Below, in pieces: positions 1-6,740 of a stretch of 10,581 bases of DNA. How positions within the stretch are numbered: position 1 is the stretch's first letter; each line of letters begins with the position of its first letter. Origin of the DNA: Immundisolibacter sp. (GTDB lineage Bacteria; Pseudomonadota; Gammaproteobacteria; Immundisolibacterales; Immundisolibacteraceae); NCBI RefSeq assembly GCF_041601295.1, contig NZ_JBFIII010000099.1, positions 1 through 10,581 on the forward strand. The letters run 5' to 3'. The notes below the pieces were generated by a model. That model made no database searches. It saw nothing but the letters and a program-made list of their open reading frames with translations, and had not been told where the DNA came from. Position numbers and translations under genes: made by a program.

Positions 1-447
1 AGCCGCATACTGACCAGCGGCATACTCCAGAGGCTGGTCGATCTGCAAACGCAGCTCGACGATATCGTGGGTGAGCGGAATCTGCGCCGTGATACGGCCC
101 TGGCAGGTCATCTGCTGAAAATGTGGACGCCGACTGTCAATGTCCACTTCGAGCGTGATTTCCTCGCCCGGCGCCACCTTGGCCTGACAGGCAAGGATAT
201 AGCCGGCCTTGAGTTCCTCGGCGCTCAGTACATAAGAGAAGTCACGGATCGCCTTGACCTTGCCGCTCAACAGCCGACTGCGACACGCCATGCAGGTCCC
301 CACCTTGCAGCTGTGGGGAAAGTCGACGCCGGCCTCCAGCGCCGCCTGCAGCACGCTCTGGCTAGCCAGCACCTCTATATCGACACCTAGCGGCTCGATG
401 CGTAAACGGCCCGGCTCCTTGGAACCGCGCTTGAAAAACCCGAACAT
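1..447 (-). CDS. Oxygenase reductase, 2Fe-2S ferredoxin + flavin domain (3' end outside window)
   Basis: Electron-transfer component that would pass electrons from NAD(P)H through FAD and a 2Fe-2S cluster to a ring-hydroxylating oxygenase in the cytoplasm. The first 149 residues are present and the frame is open to the left edge. Residues 15-105 form a plant-type ferredoxin domain with cluster ligands Cys47, Cys52, Cys55 (CKVGTCMAC) and Cys87 (ILACQA). From about residue 113 the FAD-binding beta-barrel of the ferredoxin-NADP reductase family begins (QGRITAQIPL, later YAAGQYA). The ATG at 447 follows AAGGAAG by about 7 bases. This domain order matches class IB reductases (BenC/AntC, NahAa, phenol hydroxylase reductase). 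It lies 188 bp downstream of a Rieske beta gene on the same strand. It is the only electron-transfer protein visible, so it may serve several oxygenases here (inference). The family is certain, the partner is not. Confidence 0.9.
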   Translation of the reverse strand, partial: MFGFFKRGSKEPGRLRIEPLGVDIEVLASQSVLQAALEAGVDFPHSCKVGTCMACRSRLLSGKVKAIRDFSYVLSAEELKAGYILACQAKVAPGEEITLEVDIDSRRPHFQQMTCQGRITAQIPLTHDIVELRLQIDQPLEYAAGQYAA

Positions 448-570
448 TCGCACTTCCTTTGCTGTGCACCAGACCGCCCGGATAGGCCAGTAATGCGCCC
501 AAGCTACCCCGGCAGGCATGTTGCTCGTCCCTATCCAGGGCGACACACCCGAGGCTCGAGCCCGGCAATC

Positions 571-626
571 AAAAAACGAAACGGCCCCAGCATCCCCACG
601 GACGCCGGAGCCGTACCGGCCGGGGC
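571..626 (-). terminator. Candidate imperfect intrinsic terminator
   Basis: Starting ten bases past the stop of the beta-subunit gene, the minus strand can form an outer GCCCC/GGGGC pairing (622-626 with 584-588) enclosing an inner GCCGG/CCGGC hairpin (616-620 with 604-608). A run of six T (571-576) follows a few bases later. The stem is interrupted by an unpaired stretch at 589-603, so this is only terminator-like. If it works, it would reduce read-through into the reductase gene. Confidence 0.3.
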
Positions 627-635
627 GACCAGAGC

Positions 636-1124
636 TCAGACGTTATAAATATCGACCACCGACGGGATCACGTCGTTCATCAGCACAATTTTCTTGCGCG
701 CGATAACCAGCTTTCCCTGTTCCTCACGCAACCCATACTCGTAAGTGCCGTAGAACGAATCGGTGCGCTCGTTGCGGTAAGCATTTGCCTGCCAGGTCGC
801 CTTGACCGGCAATACCCCGTCAACAGCTTCGCCTACGCGGATGTTCGTCACCAGATGGCAAGTGCGAGGCAAAGGCGTCGACGCCGACGACATGCCGGAC
901 TTGATGCGCCAGATGCGGTCTTCGAGACCATTACGGTCGTTGTAGTAGGTCAGTGAGATTTCGCTGGTCGGGTCCTGCGTCAACTCATGCTCACTGTCCC
1001 AGGCCGGCATCCAGTACTCGACGTCGGTGGTGAACAAGGCCAGCCAATCATCCCAACGCTTTTCGTCAAGCGCCGCCGCCTCCTCGAATAGCAGGGCCAA
1101 AACCTTGGAATACTGATCACTCAT
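636..1124 (-). CDS. Rieske oxygenase beta (small) subunit, BenB/AntB type, no adjacent alpha
   Basis: Structural small subunit of a ring-hydroxylating dioxygenase, 162 aa, a usual length for the family. It has the SnoaL-like cone fold typical of these subunits. Recognisable family stretches are RWDDWLALFTTDVEYWMPAW (residues 23-42), ISLTYYNDRNGLEDRIWRIK (about 56-75) and STPLPRTCHLVTNIRV (about 82-97). These resemble BenB, XylY and AntB/CbdB (benzoate, toluate, anthranilate and halobenzoate dioxygenases) more than the other two beta subunits in this window. ATG at 1124; GGAG lies about 9 bases upstream. Beta subunits carry no redox centre and need an alpha subunit, but the gene just upstream is a dehydrogenase and the one downstream is a reductase. 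The alpha may lie beyond the left edge, or this beta may pair with a distant alpha. The family call is firm and the substrate is unknown. Confidence 0.92.
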   Translation of the reverse strand: MSDQYSKVLALLFEEAAALDEKRWDDWLALFTTDVEYWMPAWDSEHELTQDPTSEISLTYYNDRNGLEDRIWRIKSGMSSASTPLPRTCHLVTNIRVGEAVDGVLPVKATWQANAYRNERTDSFYGTYEYGLREEQGKLVIARKKIVLMNDVIPSVVDIYNV

Positions 1125-1214
1125 GGATGGTCTCTCCTGGACTCTAGATATGTTTGAATTTTGGCGTCGGAAAAGGCGTTGGATGCTAGCGGATACGGCC
1201 GCGACTGTCCACGC

Positions 1215-2021
1215 TCACCAGGCAGTCCAGCCGCCGTCGTTGGCGATGATTTGGCCGGTCATGAAGCCCGAGGCATCGCTGGCCAGGTACAGGCACAGCC
1301 CTGCCAGTTCCTCGGGCTGGGCAGTCCGGCCCATCGGCGTGCGCGCCTCGATGCCGGCCAGAAACGCCTGCAACTGCTCGGGTTGCCAGCTGCCCAACGA
1401 CTCCCGGCCGAGCTGGGTGCCCAGGTGCCAGCCCGGAGCAATGGCGTTGAAGCGAATGCCATCCGCCGCGTACTCCACCGCCGCCTGCCGCGTGAAACCG
1501 ACCACCGCACCCTTGGATGCGGAATAGTTGGCGGCCACCGCCGGCAATTCGGGAGTGACGCCCACCAGGGCCGCCACGGATGCCAGATTGATTACCGAAC
1601 CCTTGCCGGCACGCAGCATCAGGGGCAGACAGGCCCGCGTCACCAGGAACACGCCGCGGGTGTTGACCGCGTGCAGCCGGTCCCAGTCCGCCACCGGCAT
1701 CTCGTGGACGCGGGCGGTGCGGGTAGCGATGCCGGCGTTGTTCACCAGGACATCGAGCCGCCCGCCCGCTTGCAGCGCGCGCGCGAGCACATCGACCGAC
1801 TCCACATCCGCCACATCCACCGCCCGCGCCTCGGCCTGCCCGCCGGCCGCGGCGATCAGGTCCGCGGTCTCCCGGGCGCCACCAAGGTCAAGGTCCGCGC
1901 AGCACACGCGCGCGCCGGCCACCGCCAGCACCTGCGCAAAGACGCGGCCCAATCCACCACCCGCGCCGGTGACCAGAGCCAGCCGGCCATCCAGCCGGAA
2001 CATATCCAAGCTGATACTCAT
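1215..2021 (-). CDS. Short-chain dehydrogenase/reductase (SDR), candidate dihydrodiol dehydrogenase
   Basis: NAD(P)-dependent cytoplasmic oxidoreductase of the classical SDR family, 268 aa. Cofactor motif TGAGGGLG at residues 18-25; Asp43 at the end of the second strand (CADLD) suggests NAD(H) rather than NADP(H). NNAG is at 94-97, the structural Asn120 lies in VNTRG, and catalytic Ser148, Tyr166 and Lys170 (YSASK) are present. The Ser-to-Tyr spacing is 17 residues instead of the usual 12 because of an inserted loop around TPELPAVAAN. The ATG at 2021 is chosen because GGAG sits 5-6 bases upstream; an in-frame TTG at 2036 has no such site. It follows the paralogous SDR by 55 bp and precedes an oxygenase beta gene by 90 bp. 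In that setting oxidation of a cis-dihydrodiol to a catechol (as BenD does) is plausible, but alcohol oxidation of another substrate cannot be excluded. Confidence 0.88.
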   Translation of the reverse strand: MSISLDMFRLDGRLALVTGAGGGLGRVFAQVLAVAGARVCCADLDLGGARETADLIAAAGGQAEARAVDVADVESVDVLARALQAGGRLDVLVNNAGIATRTARVHEMPVADWDRLHAVNTRGVFLVTRACLPLMLRAGKGSVINLASVAALVGVTPELPAVAANYSASKGAVVGFTRQAAVEYAADGIRFNAIAPGWHLGTQLGRESLGSWQPEQLQAFLAGIEARTPMGRTAQPEELAGLCLYLASDASGFMTGQIIANDGGWTAW

Positions 2022-2076
2022 ACGGTCTCCAGGCAACAGAAATCAGGACTCCTGGCCGTCACGTAATCCGACTCGC

Positions 2077-2829
2077 TTACTGGGCTGTAAAGCCACCATC
2101 GATGGGGATGATCGAGCCGGTAATGAAACCGGCCTCGTCGGACGACAGAAAAGCCACCAGATTAGCCACCTCGGACGGTTCCGCGCCACGTCCAAGCGGC
2201 GTCATGCCCAGGGCCATCTGCAGAAACTGCGGCCCGATGCGTTCCACCATCGGCGTCAGGACCAGGCCCGGGCAAATGGCGTTGGCGCGAATGCCCTGAC
2301 GTGCGTAGGTCACCGCCAGGGCGCGCGTGAGCGAGATCACCGCGCCCTTTGACGCGCTGTAAGAGTGCAGCCCCGGGCCACCGATCAGCCCACCGATGGA
2401 CGAGGTGCTGGTAATGACCCCGCCGCCACCGCGCAGCATGCTCTGAATGGCGTGCTTGGCAACCAGGAATACGCCGCGGGTGTTGACCGCCTGGATGCGA
2501 TCCCAGTTATCCACGCTCAGCTCGTCGCTGTTGCCGTCGTGGTCTTCGATGCCGGCGTTGTTGAACAGAATCCGCACCGGGCCGTAGGCCTGCTCGGTAC
2601 GCACGGCCATGGCCACCACGCTCGCCTCGTCGGTGACATCGCACTGGCAGGCAAATGCTTCACCGCCTACGGCACGGATGCTCGCCAGCGTCCTTTGGTT
2701 GCCAGCCTCATCCACATCCGCCAGGCATACACACGCGCCCTCGGCAGCCAGGCGCAGCGCCGTGGCTTGCCCCATACCACTGGCAGCACCGGTAACGATG
2801 GCACTGCGGCCATTGAATCTGCTCTCCAT
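2077..2829 (-). CDS. Short-chain dehydrogenase/reductase (SDR)
   Basis: Second classical SDR, 250 aa, the typical family length. Residues 13-20 are TGAASGMG (nucleotide binding) and Asp38 (LADVD) points to NAD(H). NNAG is at 90-93 and Asn116 in VNTRG. The catalytic triad is Ser144, Tyr157 and Lys161 (YSASK) with the usual Ser-x12-Tyr spacing. ATG at 2829 is preferred: GGAGG lies 5 bases upstream. The in-frame ATG at 2841 has no clear ribosome site, and that ATG actually overlaps the GGAGG. It is the first gene of the second minus-strand unit, behind a strong terminator. It is clearly related to the next SDR (shared WDR-AVNTRGVFLV region and DGGxTA end) but too divergent for a recent duplication. 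A role in oxidising a dihydrodiol or side-chain alcohol is inferred from the neighbours; the substrate is unknown. Confidence 0.88.
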   Translation of the reverse strand: MESRFNGRSAIVTGAASGMGQATALRLAAEGACVCLADVDEAGNQRTLASIRAVGGEAFACQCDVTDEASVVAMAVRTEQAYGPVRILFNNAGIEDHDGNSDELSVDNWDRIQAVNTRGVFLVAKHAIQSMLRGGGGVITSTSSIGGLIGGPGLHSYSASKGAVISLTRALAVTYARQGIRANAICPGLVLTPMVERIGPQFLQMALGMTPLGRGAEPSEVANLVAFLSSDEAGFITGSIIPIDGGFTAQ

Positions 2830-2981
2830 GCACGCCTCCATGGAAATCGCTTCATTCAGAACATCGGAATAACGTTCAGGTCCGTGCCGCGTGCGAACCA
2901 GCGGCCGCCGCAACCGAACAGCCGTTCAGCACGATCACACTATAGCCCACCCCCGACAGCGAGAAACGTCACGTCAAATGC
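2830..2981 (-). promoter_or_regulatory. Probable promoter/leader region of the SDR-beta-reductase unit
   Basis: This non-coding stretch separates the terminator of the upstream operon from the first SDR. On the minus strand a TATAGT hexamer occurs at about 2939-2944, but no good -35 hexamer sits 16-18 bases upstream, as often seen at activator-dependent promoters. CTGAAC (read on the minus strand) occurs twice, at 2874-2879 and 2924-2929, 50 bp apart. The second copy is part of a short inverted repeat, GAAC-4-GTTC at 2916-2927. No regulator gene is in the window to match it. Confidence 0.25.
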
Positions 2982-3020
2982 AAACCGCCCCGCCGGAGGC
3001 GTACTTCGGCGGGGCGGTTT
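2982..3020 (-). terminator. Strong hairpin terminator at the end of the large operon
   Basis: A perfect 14-bp inverted repeat: AAACCGCCCCGCCG at 2982-2995 and its exact complement at 3007-3020, with an 11-base loop. It lies 40 bases past the stop of the last gene of the operon. On the minus strand the stem ends in GGTTT followed by GCATTTG, so the T tract is short. The symmetrical stem would also end transcription arriving on the plus strand. Confidence 0.75.
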
Positions 3021-3059
3021 ACCCATTACTCGGCGCTCGCGTTCGCCATCGCATGGATA

Positions 3060-3533
3060 CTAGATCGGCGTCACCATCAGGGTCTGGATGCGATTGGTAT
3101 CGAAGATGCACAGCTTTTCCTTGAAGCGCAGATCACCGTCCATCCGCACTATCTGGTCCAGGTACTTGCCGGCGTTGTAGATCCGCGTTTCGCCGTCCAG
3201 CAGGGTCTGAAACACTACGTAGTTGGTCTGCGCCGTAATGACGCCGCCCTCGTCGCTGAGCACCCGCACGTTGCTGACCAGGTGTCGATAAAAATGCGGC
3301 GCGTAGATGTTGGCCTTGCGCAGCGCCACGATGCGATCGCGCAGCATGCCCTTGCTGTCGCAGAACATCACCGACACCGGCAGGCCAAGGTCCACGTTCT
3401 CGCGTGGGATGACCTTGTACACGCACTCGTCGATAAAGAAATCCGGCCAGGCTTCAAGCAGGCCGTCGTCGATGCACTGCACGTAGGCGTGGATCAGTTC
3501 CTCGACCTCGTAGCGCAGGGGTAATTGGCTCAT
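3060..3533 (-). CDS. Rieske oxygenase beta subunit, salicylate 5-hydroxylase/anthranilate dioxygenase (NagH/AndAd) type
   Basis: Small subunit of a ring-hydroxylating oxygenase, 157 aa, full family length. Family signatures are YVQCIDDGLLEAWPDFFIDE (about residues 17-36), then MFCDSKGMLRDRIVALRKAN (about 56-75), HFYRHLVSNVRVL and the C-terminal LMVTPI. This set fits the NagH/AndAd group, whose alpha partners are NagG/AndAc-like. The matching alpha here is the gene at 6741-7997, four genes upstream. The intervening genes are another alpha-beta pair and a LigA-LigB pair, an unusual separation because alpha and beta of one enzyme are normally adjacent. Start ATG at 3533 with GGAG about 10 bases upstream, 16 bp after the LigB stop, so translation is probably coupled. 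It is the last gene before the terminator. Pairing with the distant alpha is inferred from family matching. Confidence 0.9.
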   Translation of the reverse strand: MSQLPLRYEVEELIHAYVQCIDDGLLEAWPDFFIDECVYKVIPRENVDLGLPVSVMFCDSKGMLRDRIVALRKANIYAPHFYRHLVSNVRVLSDEGGVITAQTNYVVFQTLLDGETRIYNAGKYLDQIVRMDGDLRFKEKLCIFDTNRIQTLMVTPI

Positions 3534-3549
3534 GGATACAAAACTCCGG

Positions 3550-4383
3550 TCAGGCGGCGAACTTCAGTTCCGCCAGGCCAATGCCGGTGATCCACGGCGG
3601 CATCGGTTCATAGCAGAGTAATTCGCCGCGAATGTTGCTCGGCATGGCCGCCATGGCAACGATCCAGTTACGGATCTCAAACGCGCCATTCCCACCATGT
3701 TCAAGCACATACTCGTCGCTGAGGTCGACCAGGCCATCGATGTCACCGCGCTCGACCATGCCCAGCACCAGGCGGTCGAACTCGGTATTGACGCGCCCCA
3801 TCTCGGCCGTACCGACCCAGTGGCTGATGCCACCGGTACCGTAAACCACCACGCGGTCATCGCCCGGGTAGGCAGCCACGGCCGCGCCGATCATCTGGCC
3901 AAGCTGCTTGGCGCGCTTGGTGCGCAGCAGCGGCGTTACGCCCGAGGCTGTGTAGATAGGGATGGTGCGCATGCCCGGCACCGGCGTGACTGCCTTGTGG
4001 ACCGGAATCATCGTGCCGTGATCCAGCACCAAGGACTTGGCGACGGCCCAATCGAAGCCCTGGTCGAAGCCGAAATTCATGATGTGCTCGGCCAGCGCGG
4101 TGTTGTTCGGCACCGTGTAGCGATCGATGCGCAGCCAGTTCTCTTCCGGCCCTTCGACGTCACCGATGCCAATCAGGTACGGCGGCAAACAGTGCGGCCC
4201 GAACATGGTGAAGTGGTCGTCGCCAATCACGATCGCGGTATCGGCCTTGAGTTCCTTCACCCGCCCGACCACGCGCCCAAAAGCCTCTTCGACCGTCGCT
4301 ACCTGGCTGGCGTCGGCGATTTCCGGGTTACCGGTGATAAGGGGGTCATGCGGCATGATGAAGCCGCCAACGATCTGGGCCAT
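3550..4383 (-). CDS. LigB-type class III extradiol ring-cleavage dioxygenase, copy 2
   Basis: Catalytic subunit of a non-haem Fe(II) extradiol dioxygenase, 277 aa, of the LigB / protocatechuate 4,5-dioxygenase beta superfamily. It would open an ortho-dihydroxylated ring in the cytoplasm. By comparison with LigB (Fe ligands His12, His61, Glu242; catalytic His195) the likely iron ligands are His12 (MPHDP), His57 (GDDHF) and Glu236 (NGAFEIRNW), and the catalytic His is His188 (GGISH). His122 (LDHGT) is also conserved. ATG at 4383 is chosen because it gives the MAQIVGGF start matching the paralogue and has GGAG about 9 bases upstream. It follows its LigA-like partner by 22 bp. It is about two thirds identical by eye to the copy at 8022-8852, nearly without gaps. 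The substrate (protocatechuate, gallate, a hydroxynaphthoate-derived catechol or another) cannot be read from the sequence. Confidence 0.92.
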   Translation of the reverse strand: MAQIVGGFIMPHDPLITGNPEIADASQVATVEEAFGRVVGRVKELKADTAIVIGDDHFTMFGPHCLPPYLIGIGDVEGPEENWLRIDRYTVPNNTALAEHIMNFGFDQGFDWAVAKSLVLDHGTMIPVHKAVTPVPGMRTIPIYTASGVTPLLRTKRAKQLGQMIGAAVAAYPGDDRVVVYGTGGISHWVGTAEMGRVNTEFDRLVLGMVERGDIDGLVDLSDEYVLEHGGNGAFEIRNWIVAMAAMPSNIRGELLCYEPMPPWITGIGLAELKFAA

Positions 4384-4405
4384 GCGATGTACTCCGTGGG
4401 GTGGG

Positions 4406-4702
4406 TCAGGATTGCGGCGGCATGCCGGGGAACGGCGGCATAACACCGCCGTTCATGTGCTCAAGATACGAGAACGGCATGCCCTCGGGGCCCTTGAGCA
4501 TCGGCCAGACCATCATGGTCAGCAGGGTGCTGACGCCACGCTCGGCCAGGGCCTTCAGGTCAACCCGCTTGACCATGTCCCGCTCGTCGGGCTCCAGCGG
4601 GTAGGCGGCAAGATAGCCGTCCGGATCGGCCCGGAAGGCCGCGATGCGGTCCGGATCGGTGCCGAACTCCCAGAACACTTTCTCAACGGCATTGAGGCTC
4701 AC
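4406..4702 (-). CDS. LigA-type small subunit of extradiol dioxygenase, copy 2
   Basis: Small alpha subunit of a LigAB-type extradiol dioxygenase. In LigAB this subunit helps form and cover the active site of LigB. The protein is 98 aa, shorter than Sphingomonas LigA (about 139 aa). Family stretches are AVEKVFWEFG (residues 5-14), the Asp-Pro-Asp and Tyr region around 26-34, VDLKALAERGV (47-57) and MVWPMLKG (64-71). The start is taken as GTG at 4702: GGAG lies 6-7 bases upstream, and the resulting MSLNAVEKVFWEF lines up with MSVHAVERVFWEF of the other copy. The frame stays open upstream to 4885, but that stretch lies inside the preceding beta gene and is a shadow. It ends in a proline-rich tail (MPPFPGMPPQS) instead of the basic extension of copy 1. 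It lies 16 bp after the beta stop and 22 bp before LigB copy 2. Confidence 0.88.
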   Translation of the reverse strand: MSLNAVEKVFWEFGTDPDRIAAFRADPDGYLAAYPLEPDERDMVKRVDLKALAERGVSTLLTMMVWPMLKGPEGMPFSYLEHMNGGVMPPFPGMPPQS

Positions 4703-4718
4703 GTCGTACTCCAGCTTT

Positions 4719-5285
4719 CTACAGGAACAGATACAGGTTCTTGTCCAGCACCACCCGTTGATCGAGCATGATCTTGCGCCGGAAAAGCCGCAACTGGCCG
4801 GATTCGTCGCGGCGCAACAGGTCTTCCCGGCCGTAGAAATGGTGCGTCTCGTCCCGCTGGCGCCGGTTGCGATAGACGTGGACATTGCAGTAGGTGCCGA
4901 GCAACTCTTCCTGGGCGGTGTGGTAGACCTCGATATTGTTGACCAGGAACCGCGCCCGGCCGGGCGGGTCTTCCATCCATACCAGGCCCGTTTCGAGCCT
5001 GTCGACCCGGTTGCTGAGGTCGGCGTAGTTGTCGTTATAAATAGCCGGATCCTGCGGAGTCGGCGCGGCGCGGTTGTCGCGCACGAAACGATCCTCGACG
5101 ATCGGTAGCCAGTAGTGGACGTCCGGATCCACCAGGGTCTCCAGCCACTGCCGGGCCTGCCGCCGATTTTGCAACCGTGCCTCGCGGTAATAGAACTGCG
5201 TCACCTCGTGATGCAGCGCCAACTCCGCGGGCCGGGTCTCGTCGGGCTGCACCGGGCTGAATGCTTGCAGGGTTGGCGCGTTCAT
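4719..5285 (-). CDS. Rieske dioxygenase beta subunit, naphthalene/biphenyl dioxygenase type
   Basis: Small subunit of a ring-hydroxylating dioxygenase, 188 aa, a normal length for NahAd/BphA2-like proteins. Typical features: FYYREARLQNRRQARQWLET (about residues 31-50), VHYWLPIVE, YNDNYADLSNRVDRLETGL (about 83-101), RARFLVNNIEVY, and the C-terminal NLYLFL that matches the NLMVFL-type end of this group. The ATG at 5285 overlaps the TGA of the alpha gene (ATGA), so the two are translationally coupled and almost certainly form one alpha3-beta3 enzyme. It is closer to hydrocarbon dioxygenases than to the 157-aa or 162-aa beta proteins elsewhere in the window. Its role is structural, with no metal site. 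Downstream it is 16 bp from the GTG of the LigA-like gene. Confidence 0.93.
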   Translation of the reverse strand: MNAPTLQAFSPVQPDETRPAELALHHEVTQFYYREARLQNRRQARQWLETLVDPDVHYWLPIVEDRFVRDNRAAPTPQDPAIYNDNYADLSNRVDRLETGLVWMEDPPGRARFLVNNIEVYHTAQEELLGTYCNVHVYRNRRQRDETHHFYGREDLLRRDESGQLRLFRRKIMLDQRVVLDKNLYLFL

Positions 5286-6634
5286 GCCGCACGCCCCGCG
5301 GCCTTGACAGCGCCACCGATCAGGGGTTCTTTCCAGGCCACGTCGTTGGCGCGTACCGCATCCCAGTCCTGCGCCTGCATCAATTCCGCCCAGAAGCGAT
5401 AGAAACCGCGATACGACGTTTCGCCGATGAAGTTCTTGCCTATGACGCCGGGCAGATCCGGGTGCTCGCCGTCGTTGATCTGGCCCATCTGGCTATTCAT
5501 CACGCCCTTGCGGGTTTGCGGCCCGCGATTGGACCAGGTGCAGGTCTCCATGTTCTCGCCGTCGTCGCTCTCCAGCGTGCCGGCGGTACCAAAGGTATGA
5601 ATGGCCTGCTTGACCACCTCGGCCTTCAGTTCGGGTGACATGGCTTTCTCGACCAGGGTCCAGGTCCAGACCTCTATTTCGTTAGGCCCACGCGGATTCC
5701 ACACCTTGAAGGTGTTGGTGCCGTAGAGGTACGAACAGTTGGGAAAAATTCCGGCGTTCCAGTGGCCTGTGTAAAGCTTGGCCCGCCACTCGCCCAGCTT
5801 TTCAGTCACCGCGGGCACGTTGGCGTAGGCGTATTCGCGATAGGCCGGATCATCGTGGATGAGGCCCACTCCGTCCAGGATCACGCCAAAGCCGTGTCCG
5901 TGTCGGGTCGTCACCTGCAGGCCGGCATCGTCGAGGGGAAATTCCGCATTGCCAGCCAAGCCGGCTAATGGCCCGCCGAGGATTTTGATGGCCGCTGCGT
6001 GTGTCCAGCCGACGTGATAGCCGTCGCCGATGAAATTCTCCGCCGGAACCTTCCAGTTGCAACGCAGGATGGATTTCATCGGCGGGCCAACCAGTTCCGC
6101 GCCACCAGTACCGTCCATCCAGGTATCCAGGTACCAAGCCATGTCGCCGAGGTAATCCTCAAGGCTGGGCGCGGCAGGATCGAAACAACCGAACACGAAG
6201 CCGCGATAACTGGCCACCTTGGCCACCTCCCGCAAGCCTACCTTGGAGCGGTCCAACTGCCCGTAATAGGCCGACTGCTCCATCGGCAACGCCGCCAGCG
6301 CGCCATCCGCGCCGAACGACCAGCCGTGGTAGTTGCACGTGAAGGCCTTGGCGTTGCCGGAATCGGCGTGGCAAACCTGGTTGCCGCGGTGGGTACAGGA
6401 ATTCAGGAGCGCCTTGATTGAGCCGTCCTTCTGGCGCACCACGATAACCTTGTCCTCGCCCATATAGGCGGTCACGAAGTCGCCGAAATCCGGGATCTGG
6501 CTCTCATGGGTCAAGAACAGCCAGCAGCGGCCAAAGACCCGCTCCAACTCCTGTTCGTAGACCTCCTGGTCCCAGAACACCCGTTTGCTTTGAATGCCGT
6601 TCGCGACATCCACCAGCTCGTTTACTTTGACCAC
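5282..6634 (-). CDS. Rieske dioxygenase alpha subunit, naphthalene/PAH dioxygenase (NahAc) type
   Basis: Catalytic large subunit of a ring-hydroxylating dioxygenase, 450 aa, the length of NahAc/PhnAc. The Rieske centre is Cys80-x-His82-x17-Cys100-x2-His103 (CTHRG ... CNYHGW). The mononuclear iron site is in NFIGDGYHVGWTH: the bridging Asp204, and ligands His207 and His212. The third ligand is Asp357 or Asp358 in the ESDDGENMET segment, equivalent to Asp362 of naphthalene dioxygenase. Segments such as CWLFLTHES, AENFIGDGYHVGWTHA and LGDMAWYLD are characteristic of naphthalene-type enzymes, so the substrate may be a hydrophobic bi- or polycyclic arene, converted to a cis-dihydrodiol (family inference). 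The start is GTG at 6634, preceded by a very strong GGAGGTGA 6 bases away. The TGA overlaps the beta ATG. No ferredoxin gene lies nearby, although this class usually needs one. Confidence 0.95.
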   Translation of the reverse strand: MVKVNELVDVANGIQSKRVFWDQEVYEQELERVFGRCWLFLTHESQIPDFGDFVTAYMGEDKVIVVRQKDGSIKALLNSCTHRGNQVCHADSGNAKAFTCNYHGWSFGADGALAALPMEQSAYYGQLDRSKVGLREVAKVASYRGFVFGCFDPAAPSLEDYLGDMAWYLDTWMDGTGGAELVGPPMKSILRCNWKVPAENFIGDGYHVGWTHAAAIKILGGPLAGLAGNAEFPLDDAGLQVTTRHGHGFGVILDGVGLIHDDPAYREYAYANVPAVTEKLGEWRAKLYTGHWNAGIFPNCSYLYGTNTFKVWNPRGPNEIEVWTWTLVEKAMSPELKAEVVKQAIHTFGTAGTLESDDGENMETCTWSNRGPQTRKGVMNSQMGQINDGEHPDLPGVIGKNFIGETSYRGFYRFWAELMQAQDWDAVRANDVAWKEPLIGGAVKAAGRAA

Positions 6635-6637
6635 AAT

Positions 6638-6647
6638 TCACCTCCGT
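6638..6647 (-). promoter_or_regulatory. Strong ribosome binding site deciding a GTG start
   Basis: On the minus strand ACGGAGGTGA lies just upstream of the GTG at 6634, giving about 6 bases between GGAGG and the start. This near-perfect anti-16S match supports GTG as the start. The rest of the 106-bp gap (6635-6740) holds no gene. A CATAAT hexamer at about 6690 on the minus strand could be part of an internal promoter, but no convincing -35 accompanies it. Confidence 0.7.
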
Positions 6648-6740
6648 GTAGCGCAGCGGCCCAACCCCGTTCCCAATCCGGCGGGGGGTCGATTATGCCG
6701 CAAGCGCTGTTCGTCCACATTAAACCGGCGGACGATCTGA

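Larger units (their letters stand above)
3550..4702 (-). repeat. Diverged duplication of the LigA-LigB gene pair (other copy at 8022-9299)
   Basis: The LigA-LigB pair occurs twice in the same order and strand. The LigB proteins are about two thirds identical with matching DNA stretches (for example gatgtgctcggccagcg at both 4081 and 8551 regions), and the LigA proteins are about 60 percent identical over the shared part. The divergence shows an old duplication or separate acquisition of related pairs. Confidence 0.8.

Noticed and set aside
553..562. Perfect 10-base palindrome GGCTCGAGCC
   Set aside because: Short and isolated, with no promoter or T-run in a useful position; likely chance in GC-rich DNA.
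1161..2352. Long plus-strand frames of 301 and 274 residues
   Set aside because: They are antisense to the two SDR genes, have no recognisable domain, and show biased composition; the SDR motifs on the other strand are unmistakable.
3697..4771. Plus-strand frames of 248 and 214 residues opposite LigB/LigA copy 2
   Set aside because: Shadow frames; no ribosome site of note and no domain, while the minus strand encodes conserved enzymes throughout.
4703..4885. Longer N-terminus for LigA copy 2
   Set aside because: The upstream part overlaps the beta gene in another frame and matches nothing; the GTG at 4702 has a good ribosome site and aligns with copy 1.
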